This document shows positions 20,401-29,526 of a DNA stretch of 64,000 nucleotides, one piece after another. Numbering within the stretch: the first letter of the stretch is position 1; every line of letters begins with the position of its first letter. Source of the DNA: Ceratopteris richardii (lineage: Eukaryota > Streptophyta > Polypodiopsida > Polypodiales > Pteridaceae). The stretch lies in NCBI GenBank assembly GCA_020310875.1, contig CM035435.1, positions 70,028,955 through 70,092,954 on the forward strand, given 5' to 3'. The notes below the pieces were generated by a model. That model was not told the DNA's origin. It saw only the letters and a list, made by a program, of their open reading frames with translations, and ran no database searches. A program made the position numbers and the translations under genes.

Positions 20401-21463
20401 GTTTGATGCTTTTATGAAGTCCCAAGGCTATTCTCAGAGCAATGAGGATCATTGTCTCTACACAAAGAGATGTTCTGATGGCAGCTTGATATGCTTGATA
20501 CTTTACGTCGATGATATGTTGATTGCTGGGAAGTCCTCTTATGATTTGTCAATTCTCAAAAAGAAGTTGAGTCAGACATTTGATATGAAGGATTTGGGGG
20601 ATGCCAAACGTATTCTTGGCATGCGCATTACTCGTGATAGGAGTAAAAGATGCATATACTTGTCTCAAAGTGAGTACATATCCAAAGTACTTCACCGATT
20701 CAATATGCAGGGTGGAAAGGCATTGAGTACACCTTTACCTACATATGTGAAATTGAGCAAGGATGACTGCCCCAAATCAGATGAGGAAAAGGAATTCATG
20801 ACCAAAATTCCCTATCAGTCTGCTGTTGGTAGTCTCATGTATGCTATGGTAGCTACGAGACCAGACATTGCATTTGCAGTGGGAGTTGTGAGCAGATATA
20901 TGTCTAATCCTGACAAGAAACATTGGGAAGCGGTCAAAATGATTTTGAGATATCTGAGTGGCACTAAGGACAAGTGTCTATGCTTAGGTAGAGGGAAAGC
21001 ATCCATTATTGGTTACACAGATTTTGACTATGCTGGTTGTGTAGACAATCGTAAGTCTACATCAGGGTACATTTTTCATTTTGTTGGAGGTGCTATCTCT
21101 TGGAGATCTCGTCTTCAAGAATGTACAACTGTTTCCACCACAGAAGCAGAGTATGTTGCAGCAAGTGAGGCATGTAAGGAAGCATTGTGGCTTTCTCGTC
21201 TTGCTTGTGATATGGGTTTGCCTCAACATGTACCTCACTTGCTCAGTGATAGTCAGAGTGCCATTGCTTTGGCTAAGAATCCGGTCTATCATGCAAAGAC
21301 CAAGCACATTGAGGTGAGGTATCACTTCATTAGAGATTGCTTAGCCACTGAGAGCATTATTCTTGAGAAGGTTCACACTCAAGATAATGCTGCAGATGCT
21401 TTGACTAAAGCTCTACCACAGGATAGCTTTCGACACTGTTCTCACTTGATGGGGGTTACTTGA
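17417..21463 (+). CDS. Copia H gag-pol polyprotein
   Basis: A single ORF of 1348 codons, a usual length for plant Copia. Domains: gag (about 60-230, with the block around LWKKLCNTYEKETASNK), zinc knuckle (263-276), aspartic protease with DSGAS at 341, integrase zinc region (WHGRLGHIS at 469, CEHCQYGK), integrase core with D531, D594 and E630 (D-x35-E), RT from about 850 with KTAFLHGDL and YVDD at 1030-1033, and RNase H with the TEAEY Glu near 1243 and ARTKHIEV-type end block. One oddity: the knuckle reads C-HY-F-HKKG-H-MKKD-C, so the second Cys ligand is Phe (TTT for TGT). All other catalytic residues are present. ATG 17417 is the first in frame and gives a normal Copia gag start. This is the best candidate for an active or recently active element here. 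Confidence 0.97.
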   Translation: MASEVSGTSGGSGSSASVPRRSYNLQGKDHFEIRKFDGTNFALWKNQIKDVLIQRRQWKPVNGISKKPADMDEDDWDELDEMARSTIRLHLADNVYFTVLDCESAEELWKKLCNTYEKETASNKVYLMRKLYDLCMKDTDSVAAHLNEFDAIFSQLQAQKMDMDNEMKAVLLLCTLPSSWDTFCTAISNSAPGGKLVYDDICGALLSEEIRRKSMVGTHSGDAYNVRDSYQGKNQQRGRSKNKEKNGQRNKSRSKSRKRDIECHYFHKKGHMKKDCYALKNAKGKGQNVDGHVKQLPAPSTSTVKIEEINAISDDADVLTLDSTVPSEALMADSLSHTWLLDSGASFHVRPHREWFSNYAAKSLGTVRLGDSYQCDVVGIGDVVVQFIDGSKFTMHNVRHVPQLSRSLMSVGQLDDLGYKVVFYAQSFRISKGNMVIAKGRKVGSLYPLFVSQKEHLLAVTEQPMACIWHGRLGHISRSGMENLSRSGYLPVLSFFDFSFCEHCQYGKQTRNVHKTHIDSSIQPLDLVHTDVCGPMPTRSLGGSLYFVTFIDDATRKVWVYPIKSKDDVFPTFRKWLASIETEKGTKLKALRSDNGGEYTSHEFSLFCQCRGIGREFTAPYTPVQNGVAERMNRTIQDRVVSMLHHANLSQGFWAEAVLTAVHVINLSPSTAKGLKVAQELWTGKPPYYDHLRVFGCEAYVHIPKNLRQKLDHKSKKCIFLGYGREGQFGYRLWDPETRSVIRSSDVIFNESKMHKQPIKEVEVRRVVFEDTSPPVSMHKNAAHRDVQENVHLDQSAHVPVQQPLRRSARVSYPPDRYVPGLDFVMLTDAGEPSCYKEAMQTEDHVKWERAMKSELDSIHKNGTWDLVPLPKGRKALPCKWVYKLKFTSDSASPKYKARLVAKGFKQQHGVDFEEIFSPVVKMTTLRMLLGFVAMEDLELVQMDVKTAFLHGDLTHEIYMEQPEGYVVPGKESLVCKLKKSLYGLKQSPRQWYQKFDAFMKSQGYSQSNEDHCLYTKRCSDGSLICLILYVDDMLIAGKSSYDLSILKKKLSQTFDMKDLGDAKRILGMRITRDRSKRCIYLSQSEYISKVLHRFNMQGGKALSTPLPTYVKLSKDDCPKSDEEKEFMTKIPYQSAVGSLMYAMVATRPDIAFAVGVVSRYMSNPDKKHWEAVKMILRYLSGTKDKCLCLGRGKASIIGYTDFDYAGCVDNRKSTSGYIFHFVGGAISWRSRLQECTTVSTTEAEYVAASEACKEALWLSRLACDMGLPQHVPHLLSDSQSAIALAKNPVYHAKTKHIEVRYHFIRDCLATESIILEKVHTQDNAADALTKALPQDSFRHCSHLMGVT

Positions 21464-21601
21464 TTCTTGATCTTACGCAGTCACTTGTATACTGTGTAAC
21501 ATGCCCATCATGTGGGAGGTATAGTTTGTATACTTACACTCAGGTATTCTTTATCATTCTTTCTTTTTTCTCCCATAGTTACTCTGGCCATATTGGCCTT
21601 T

Positions 21602-21610
21602 AGTGGGAGA
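21602..21610 (+). other. Polypurine tract of Copia H
   Basis: AGTGGGAGA immediately precedes the 3' LTR (TGTTACC). Confidence 0.85.
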
Positions 21611-21611
21611 T

Positions 21612-21908
21612 TGTTACCGTTAGTGTCCATGTGAAAGGCCAAATGGCCACCGGACACTTCTTTGTATATGTTCTTTAATAAAACATATAGTGGCCTGGTC
21701 AGTCACAGACTGTAAGTTCGACCGCATTTGTAAGACCTAAGAATTCTGTCTTCGTGCTCCCTGTGTACTGTGTTTTGTGCGTATTCTACAGCCTCTGTGC
21801 GGAGTATTGCATACGGCGTCAGGAGCTCGGTTTTCTACTCCGAGCATATCGTCGTGGAGCTCTGGGGAAAAAGAGTGCAGTGCGGTGCATCGTCATCGAA
21901 CTACTTCA
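21612..21908 (+). repeat. 3' LTR of Copia H
   Basis: 297 bp, about 7 differences from the 5' LTR. It is followed by the ATGTC target duplication. Confidence 0.97.
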
Positions 21909-23935
21909 ATGTCATCTTTAGAATCACTATCTTCATGATGCTTTAGTTCCTTTGGAAGAGATGGGAAGTCTTCTTCCAAGTCATAGGGTAACTTCACTTT
22001 CCTGTCATCATCAAACCAAGATTTATTTTCATCAAAGATTACATCCCTACTAACTAAGAAGCCTTTGTTAGTGGGATTATATAATCTGTAACCCTTTTGA
22101 TTTTGATCATATCCAATAAAAACACACTTCTCTTCCTTGGGATCCAATGTCCCTCTTACTTGAGAAGGAATATGAGCATAGGCTAAACATGCAAAGATTT
22201 TGCAATGCTCTAGGCTTGGTCTTCTTCCATTCCATACTTCATATGAAGTCATACCATCTAAAGATTTAGATGGAAGTTTGTTTACAAGGTATGTTGCTAT
22301 TGATACAACCTCTACCCCAAAGATAATTAGGTAGGTTCTTTTCATTTAGCATAGATCTAACTGCTTCAACTATGGTTCTGTTCCTCCTTTCAACTACTCC
22401 ATTGAGTTCAGGTGTGTACCTGGTTGTTATCTCTCTTTTGATTCCTCTTTCTTGAAGGAAAGTATCAAATTCATTTGAGAAGTATTCTCCACCACCATCT
22501 GATCTGAGTCTCTTGAGACATTTACATGTTTGGTTCTCTACAAGTGAAAGATATCTTTTAAAATAATTGAAAACTTCATCTTTATGTTTCATAAAGTATA
22601 GGATTGTCCATCTACTGCAATCATCAATAAAAGATACATAATATTTTGAGCCTAAAATGGAAGGTTCTTTGCTTGGACCCCACACATTTGTGTGTACAAG
22701 ATCCAATAGCTCTTGATTAATGTAGCCTTTCGTGTTGAAGGGTTGTCTATGTGCTTTGCCAAATTGACAAGCTACACACTTGTAGATCATATGTTACTTT
22801 GTGATGTTGGGCAATCCAAGTACACTTTGGTCCCTGCATATTTTTTTCAAAATTCTTTCACCAATATGAGCAAGCCTTTTATGCCATACCTCTAATTTAG
22901 AGAGTGTTTGAGATCCATGGCTAAGCAAAGCTATGTTCTTGGTGTCGTCCACTTCAAAAGTGAAGAGTCTTCTTGTCTTATCTCCTTTAGCTATCCTTTT
23001 GAATCCTTGTTTGGGGTCTTCCACATATGCTCCATGTATTGTGAATCTAACATGCAATCCTTTCTTCACAATTTGTCCAACACTTATCAAATTCTTGGTT
23101 ATTGTAGGTACATACAATACCTTGCTTAGAAGATTCATATTGCCATCTGATGTCTTGACATTACCTATCTTTTCCACTGAATGCCTTGTATCATCACCTA
23201 TCTACACTTCATTTTTGTTCTTGGGATCTTCTAAGTCGGAGAGCAATGCTACATTTCTTGATACATGATTGGAGCATCCCGAGTCAATATAAAAGACATG
23301 ATCATCATCCTTACCTTTCTTCAGTGATAGGCTCATGAGAAGAAGTGAGTCTTCTTGAATTTGATCCTCAATATAATTTGTTGTAGTCCTTCCTTCCTCT
23401 ATATCCACTTTGATAGTTGTTACTATTATTGTGATAGTTGTTGTTGTATCGTCCATTATGTCTACCTCTCTTTGATCCATAGCCACCTCTATTGAATCAT
23501 CTTCCTCTGGAATTTCTTGGATTCCTGTAACATTCTTCAGTAGTGTGATTAGAATAACCACACATGTTGCAAGGCTGAGATGTTTGAGGTCTCCCCCTGC
23601 CTTTCTTTCCTCCCCTGCCTCTAGATCTAGCTTTTCCTCTACCTATGAAGTTGGCTTGGAAAGAACTTCCTTCATCTTCATTCTTCTTGGACTTTGACTT
23701 ATCCTTAGCTTTAGCTTTATCAGAGTATAGGGCAGAATATTGATTACGTCTTGAGGATTCACCATTTTTGTTTAGATTTGCTTCATGTGTGAAGAGTTGG
23801 CCCATCAGAGTATTGAGGTCACACACTTGCATGTCCATGTATAGATCCATGGCAGTTGTGAAGGACTCCCACTTGTCATTAGCTTTAATGCCATTGATGA
23901 TTTGCCTTATCTTTCGGTCTTATAGATACTTTTAG
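21909..23935 (-). mobile_element. Copia element G, 5' part (gag to integrase), truncated
   Basis: Continuation of Copia G beyond the Copia H insertion. In minus-strand order it holds a gag C-terminus, protease, integrase and the start of the RT linker. The 5' end (LTR, leader, gag N-terminus) is missing; the homology stops near 23935, next to a TC-rich tract and the LINE. Confidence 0.88.
21914..23935 (-). pseudogene. Copia G gag-protease-integrase, broken
   Basis: The gag end (23850-23497) carries a basic stretch and the knuckle C-NM-C-GYSN-H-TTEE-C. The protease segment (23561-23202) has VFYIDSGCSNHV. A pre-integrase segment (23177-22794) ends in WHKRLAHIGE. The integrase core (22790-22266) shows LVHTNVWGP (Asn for the first catalytic Asp), LRSDGGGEY and NGVVERRNRT. 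The post-integrase block (22345-21914) has YEVWNGRRPSLEHCKIF and KCVFIGYDQNQKGYRLY. The pieces are offset by frameshifts and stops, and Asp-to-Asn in HTD indicates loss of integrase activity. Confidence 0.88.
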
Positions 23936-23952
23936 CCTTTAGCATACATAAA

Positions 23953-23968
23953 TCTCTCTCTCTCTCTC

Positions 23969-24008
<40 letters not shown>
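23953..24008 (+). repeat. (TC)n microsatellite
   Basis: About 55 bp of TCTCTC with one ATT interruption, at the boundary between Copia G and the LINE. A shorter CTCTCT run occurs at 24323-24338. Confidence 0.9.
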
Positions 24009-24012
<4 letters not shown>

Positions 24013-24379
24013 CTCTGCCCTGTTCGCCATCTCTGCCCGCCATAGCTCAAATTTCAGATCTGCGTCAGTCATGGATCGGATCTATGTGAGCTCAAGCTAC
24101 ATATCTGTGTCAGTTGGAACTTCAAATTTGCATTAGTCATGGAGTAACCTCTCCTGCCACCCTATGCATCAATCCTTTCTTCAGATCTACGTCAATCCTC
24201 TCTTTAGATCTAAGTTAGTCCTCTCTAAGGAACCCTACTGCCACCCTTTGCTTGCAGCAAATCTATAGCAGTAGACATTCAAACTTCAGATCTTCATCAG
24301 AGCATTAGGGATTCAAACCGCTCTCTCTCTCTCTCTTGGCTTGGAAGATATGCCAATATAGAAGAGACAAGCTTGAAGA

Positions 24380-25280
24380 GTGGGAAACATGGCAAAGAAG
24401 GAGGACTTATTCAAATTAGAAGAAAAATTGCACAACACCTTTAAGGACAACAAGAAGGTTATGGATTCCAGCATCAACAACATCATTGCCCACCTATCTA
24501 ATATTGAAAAAGAGACAGAGACATTCCATAAAGAAAAAGATCAATGGAAGAAAGAGAAAGAGGAGTGGGAGAAGAGGAGGATGATAGAAAAAGAAACTTG
24601 GGAACAGGCACAAGAGGAATGGAAGAAGGAACAAGGTATCTTGAAGGGAGAAATAACTCTCCTCAAGGCGATGGTGGCATCACTCCCTAGAGGAAGGTGA
24701 GATTCATACCATCACTAAGGAATCCCTCAAAGAAGAAATGACAAAGCACATGGAAGAAAAACTCGAAGCCACCAAAGAGGGTTGGGTGGAAGTAGTAAAA
24801 AAAACATCAAGAAAGAGGCGTATGAAGAAGCACATAAAGAAGAGGCTCTCGTCATACACAACAGTATCGAGGGAGAGAGGATGAGGCAAGCTCGATGACT
24901 CAATATACAAGTCACAGGAATGGGAGAGAGGGAAGGATCCACTCCGGAGGAAGATGGAAGGATGTTATGCACCAAACTCGGATATAAGGAGGGGGAACCA
25001 TCTCCTTTCACTAAAGCTTGGAGAGTCGGCAAAGATGCCACTAAAAAACAAGCCTTCATCCTCCACTTCCCCAATGACAAGTCGTAGTCTACTTTCCTTT
25101 GCAAGAGGATAATCCTATGAGGACCTAAAGGCCCACTTGTCTTTCTCGATGATGACCTCACCAAAATGCAAGTCGCACGTAGGCGTGCATGTATGCATAG
25201 GGTGCACCAAACCCACAAAGATGGCAAAAAAGCATCCTACAGAGATGGTTGGATCATCATAGATGGCAAGATCATCACAT
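24380..25280 (+). pseudogene. LINE ORF1-like protein, broken
   Basis: ATG at 24380 opens 106 codons of charged, Lys/Glu-rich coiled coil (EEWEKRRMIEKETWEQ). After a stop at 24700 related sequence continues: an RNA-binding-like part with KAWRVGKDATKKQAFILHFP, then LVFLDDDLTKMQVARRRA and ending near DGWIIIDGKIIT. The layout (coiled coil, RNA-binding core, C-terminal domain) fits L1-type ORF1, which binds the element RNA. Confidence 0.7.
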
Positions 25281-25289
25281 AGGGACTTA

Positions 25290-26974
25290 GGGCATGTGGG
25301 ACATGAGAAGAGATCCATTTCGCAGTCTGGAAATGCAACAGAGAACTATGGACACACCTAGAGAGACTCAAGGAGGTGATGAGAGGCCATGGCATCATCC
25401 TACTTATAGAGGCACATGAGAGTCTAGATAGAGGATTATCCCATATACATGGATTCTAGTGGGAGTCTCTAGAACAAGGATGTATGCGACAACACACGTT
25501 TGCGGATCAGGAGGGGTGGCCATACTTTTTTGATAGGGACTACATAGTAGATTATAGATAATGGCCTGTGACCCATAGGCCCGATACATGTGGACCCGTC
25601 TTGAGCTATCACATGACATTCATCTACATAGCCATATGTTATTTCACCCCCACAGGCTCTCATTTTTCCTCCACTGGGCAAGATTCTTCATCAGGGGAGA
25701 CCTCACCTTATGCATGTCTATCAGATGAGATCATGGAGTAATCCACACTTGGTGAAGTCCTCCTCATAGGAGACTTCAATGCTTGCACATGTATTGAGCA
25801 ATGCGAGACATATGACGAGGAGGATCCACAAGCACTACATAACCTACAGGAGAAGACTATCATGAGACACTCTACAGATAGAGCTCCTATCACAGCATAT
25901 GGACAACTCAGCTCTCACCTCACATACCTCATCCATCTTACACACCTCAGCTATCAGCTCCTTCCCACACACAAGTCACACGGGACATATCACTCCCCTT
26001 GGGACTAGACCTCAGAATAGTTGGTATGATGATGAGTGCAAAGCACTTTATAGACAACTACATGCACGATGAGCCTTGGGAGAGATTACAAAGAGAGAGG
26101 CAAGTAGACAGATGAAGGCATTGACCTATCGAAAGTGATGGGCATTCGAGTAGGCACAAGAGCTTGAGTTATACCGTCTATTCATGAGCATGGATAGTGT
26201 GACAGCATGGCTTGCTCTCTGCGAGCCTTGTTTGACTACACCCATTGAGGACCCATAGATCTGGCGAGATTATCCAATGTGATTATATGATGTGCCTCGA
26301 CAACCACCCATCCTGGCTATAGGGGAGGGTTTCCCAGAGGGGTGGACACAACATACTATTGTGCTTATCCACAAATTTGGTGACACCCTGGATCTAGGTA
26401 CCTATAGGAATATCATGATTGGCCACACAATGGCCAAGTTATATGGAGCAGTTGTTGAGGTAGATCTTAGCTCATATGCAAAGGTAGAGGGCCTCCAAGC
26501 ACCATGTCAGGTAGGGTTCATATGAGCTTTTTCCACTATCAACCATATCTTCATCCTGCATTGTCTCATTGATGGGGAAAAGAAAAGGAAGAAGAGGTTT
26601 TATTGTTGCTTTGTGGACTTTCACAAGGCTTTTTATAGATTTCCACATGAGAGGCTATTCGAGCGCCCACTGAGTCTTGGGATCTCGAGACAGATGATAT
26701 GGGGCATCTACACTCTCTACGAGAGGGTGTTTTGTCGAGTTCGATGACTTGGAGGTCTAATAGAGCCCATTGCTAGCACCATCAGTGTTAAACAAGGCTG
26801 TCCACTCTCCTCGACAATTTTTGGGCTTTACATTGATGAGATCTCTAATTACATAGTACGAGTAGGTGGAGAGGGGAGCAACTTGGGAGGTACCCCAGTT
26901 CACATTCTTTATATGCTGATGATATGATTTTGATTTCAAAGTCACCTGAGGGGCTCCAATGCCACCTTGGAGCC
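25290..26974 (+). pseudogene. LINE ORF2 remnants: endonuclease and reverse transcriptase
   Basis: An endonuclease trace is the GDFNA motif at 25769-25783 within LGEVLLIGDFNACTC. After an internal loss, RT motifs appear: a short block (26292-26525) with GWTQHTIVLIHK and YRNIMIG, then FVDFHKAF near 26612, VKQGCPLSS near 26790, and the catalytic YADDMILIS box with YADD at 26912-26923. Frames change several times. The element is inactive. Confidence 0.82.
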
Positions 26975-27576
26975 TGTTGGCATACAAGTCAGATGAAGAG
27001 CATACCAGCACAACGGAGCAGTCATGCACAATATGGCAACAAGGCCTAATCATTTTTTCCATGGACCATTCACAACTCAGGTGATTTTAATCACTACACA
27101 AACATTGTAAATTCCGTTTTTGGTAGAATAGACTCCATTTTGTTCAAGTCGAGGAGTCCTCAAGCTTGAGGAGTATTAGAATTAGCTACATACCAATTTT
27201 CATAATTTTTAGACTCCGTTTGAGCCCTCAAATAGGCTCTAGAACCTAATTTTTAACTAGGTCAGAGACTAGGTCTGGACAAGGCCAAAGCTAGTGAGAA
27301 AACTATAAAAAGAGCTAGAGAGCTCATTTTTGGGTAGATTGTTTGTGAATTGAGCTTATGTAAGAGACTTTTTGACTAATGCAAAGAACTCCATTGTTCC
27401 TCTCCTTGTTCTTGCCTTGTGTGCGTGTGTGTGTGCATGTTAGTGTGCTTCTCACTCACGCACTTGTGACTTCACTTGCTCATAGTCTTCATACTAGTCC
27501 TCACGTCTCCACGGATTGACAATTATGAGGTGGATCTCCTCACGTTGGTACTCACCATTGTGCTAGAGTGACACCA
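26975..27576 (+). repeat. 5' LTR of Gypsy C
   Basis: 602 bp, TGTTGGCATACAAG ... GAGTGACACCA. It contains the TATA block and a TG-rich microsatellite near 27420-27445. Confidence 0.93.
27304..27325 (+). promoter_or_regulatory. Core promoter block of the Gypsy C LTR
   Basis: TATAAAAAGAGCTAGAGAGC: a TATA box followed by a block conserved in every Gypsy LTR here (B 13211-13232, D about 50797-50817, E 13688-13710, F 44927-44950) although surrounding LTR sequence differs. Likely TATA box and start-site region. Confidence 0.7.
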
Positions 27577-27580
27577 AATT

Positions 27581-27598
27581 TGGCACCGTTGCCGGGGA
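27581..27598 (+). promoter_or_regulatory. Primer binding site of Gypsy C (tRNA-Asp type)
   Basis: TGGCACCGTTGCCGGGGA lies 4 nt after the LTR end and is one base from TGGCGCCGTTGCCGGGGA, the complement of the plant tRNA-Asp(GUC) 3' end. Confidence 0.92.
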
Positions 27599-27616
27599 GA
27601 GAGCTTCGAGGACGAG

Positions 27617-27631
27617 CGTGTGATGGTAAGA
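27617..27631 (+). promoter_or_regulatory. Candidate 5' splice site in the Gypsy C leader
   Basis: GTGTGATG|GTAAG with GT at 27626-27627, about 28 nt past the primer site. The same GTGTGATG|GTAAG is in F (GT at 45276-45277); E has ATG|GTAAGTG (minus, near 1955) and B has the weaker GATG|GTATAG. Confidence 0.55.
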
Positions 27632-28090
27632 CGTAGAGTTGAGACATTGGAGTCATAGGTAATATCCTTTCTTTTCCTTATTTTTCTTCTATTTTTCTTG
27701 TTTTTGCATCACCATCATCACCATCATCATCCTCACCATCTCCCACCTCCATTTCCATCTTCACAAAAAATTTCAGTTTTTGAGTATATTCCACTCCCCA
27801 CCTCATTTCCCTCAGTTCACTTGTGAGAGACAGCGAGAGAGAGCTTGCATGCAATCTGTTTTTGTGTGTTTTTAAAGTTTTTGCTGCAGGAACTAGCTGT
27901 GCCACCATCTCCAGCAGCTTGCGCAAGTACGACAGACTCTGCACAGGTCCCGGGATGACGACCTCTATCTATCACGACAGACCGACAAACTTAATATTTT
28001 TTGAATGAATGCTTGACACGATAACCCACACCATTAGAGCACTCCAAATCACTAGAAGTTTCTAAAACATTTGCGTTTTTTTACTCTATT

Positions 28091-28660
28091 GCGACAGACT
28101 CAGTCTATCCTGACAGACACCGTCTATCGCGACAGACACCGTCTATCGCGACAGACACCGTCTATCGCGATAGACCAAAATCCACGACAGACTCAGTCTA
28201 TCGCGACAGACACCGTCCATCGCGACAGACACTGTCTATCGCGATAGACCAAAACCACGACAGACGACAGACAACGTCTATCGCGACAGACACTCGTCTA
28301 TCGCGACAGACAGGAACCCACGATAGACCCCCGTCTATCGCGACAAACACCGTCTATCGCGACAGACCAAAATCCACGACAGACTCAGTCTATCGCGACA
28401 GACACCGTCTATCGCGATAGACCAAAACCACGACAGATGACAGACAGCGTCTATCACGACAAACACCCATCTATCGCGACAGACAAGAACCCCACGATAG
28501 ACCCCGTCTATCGCGACAGACACCCGTCTATCGCGACAGACACCTGTCTATCGTGACAGACACCCGTCAATCGCGACAGACACCCGTCTATCGCGACACA
28601 CAGGCCCACGCGATAGTCAGCGTCTATCGCGACAGACACCGTCTATCGCGATAGACAGAC
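28091..28660 (+). repeat. Palindromic tandem array in the Gypsy C leader
   Basis: About 19 units with an intact ATCGCGA core plus several degenerate ones, consensus CGTCTATCGCGACAGACAC. Units ending ATAGAC form the perfect 16-bp palindrome GTCTATCGCGATAGAC (for example 28160-28175). A higher-order period of 192 bp is visible: the marker AAAATCCACGACAGACTCAG starts at 28177 and again at 28369. Confidence 0.95.
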
Positions 28661-29526
28661 ATTATAGGCAAAAAAATAGAGGGGTAAATTTTTGAAAATT
28701 TAGGCTAAATTTTGGGCATATTTGCATACTCAATTACTCCCACACTCACGAAGGCCTTAGAAAAATGCACTAAAGTCCTGAAAGGATCTGATTGTCTGTT
28801 TAACCCCCCAAAACCTGAACTGTGGCGTAGGTACACCAAGGGAGCTCTAGAGAAAATATTTTGGCAATAGAAAAGGGGGAAAAAAGGGTCATTAAATGTG
28901 TCTGAACTAAATTGTTTGTCAATTGAGGGTGAAAAGTGGAGCTAAACTTGGAATTTTTATAGGATCATTAAGAGCTTTTGGAGATAGCAAAGCAAGTGCC
29001 ATTGTGTGCAAGCTTGGGAACGCGCTTCCTGGGCATACGAGCATAGTAAGGAGGAGCGACTTGAGGTTGGAACATCTCTTAACCCCCTCAATCCATTCTA
29101 GCATAGGCTAAGTGCGAGTAGTCGTCTTGATTGACTAAGGGTACTATAAGAATACTCAAGTTCTAAGAGCCTTTAATTTCTCAAGTCCAAGAATAGGCTA
29201 AATTGCAGTCAAGGGACAACTTAAAGGAAAAGAAATTAAACTAAGTGGGCGAGGAACATCAAGTACGACACACTTAAGTGCTCCTGACGACGCTTAAATA
29301 AAGACAAGAAAACACATCCAAAGGAACTTAAAAGGAACAAGTGATTGGTATCAAAGAATCAGCAACGTACAAAGGGCATATGAACCTGAGATCCGATAGA
29401 CACCTAGGGAGAGACCGTCAAAGTGTTAGGTCATCTGAGGCTAGCATCAACCATACAACCAGATCTTGGGCCCAACAATTGAGTGATTACCCCTACGCTC
29501 TAGACTGAGAAAGTAGTGACTCTAAG

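Larger units (their letters stand above)
15903..21908 (+). mobile_element. Copia element H, complete, with an unbroken gag-pol frame
   Basis: A 6,006-bp plus-strand element with 297-bp LTRs, an initiator-Met-type primer site, a 1.2-kb leader, one 1348-codon ORF and a polypurine tract. The 5-bp duplication ATGTC flanks it (15898-15902 and 21909-21913). The LTRs differ at about 7 of 297 positions by eye, so the insertion is fairly recent. It lies inside Copia G. Confidence 0.97.
23936..26974 (+). mobile_element. LINE (L1-like), decayed and 3'-truncated
   Basis: A non-LTR retrotransposon with ORF1-like, endonuclease and RT pieces in order on the plus strand, full of stops and frameshifts. It starts near a TC-repeat and 5' UTR-like sequence, and is cut at 26974 by the LTR of Gypsy C, shortly after the RT catalytic box, so its 3' end is not seen. 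Confidence 0.85.
27599..29526 (+). other. Gypsy C 5' leader (1.9 kb)
   Basis: An untranslated leader with the donor-like site, the palindromic array (28091-28660) and an 850-bp stretch before gag homologous to the B leader. I see no gene in it. Confidence 0.8.

Noticed and set aside
15903-21908. Programmed frameshift or separate gag and pol in Copia H
   Set aside because: Gag and pol are one continuous frame.
23953-24008. Telomeric or centromeric repeat
   Set aside because: It is a simple TC microsatellite next to a LINE 5' end.
28091-28660. CRISPR-like array
   Set aside because: Units are nearly contiguous with no unique equal-length spacers, and the array lies in a eukaryotic retrotransposon leader.
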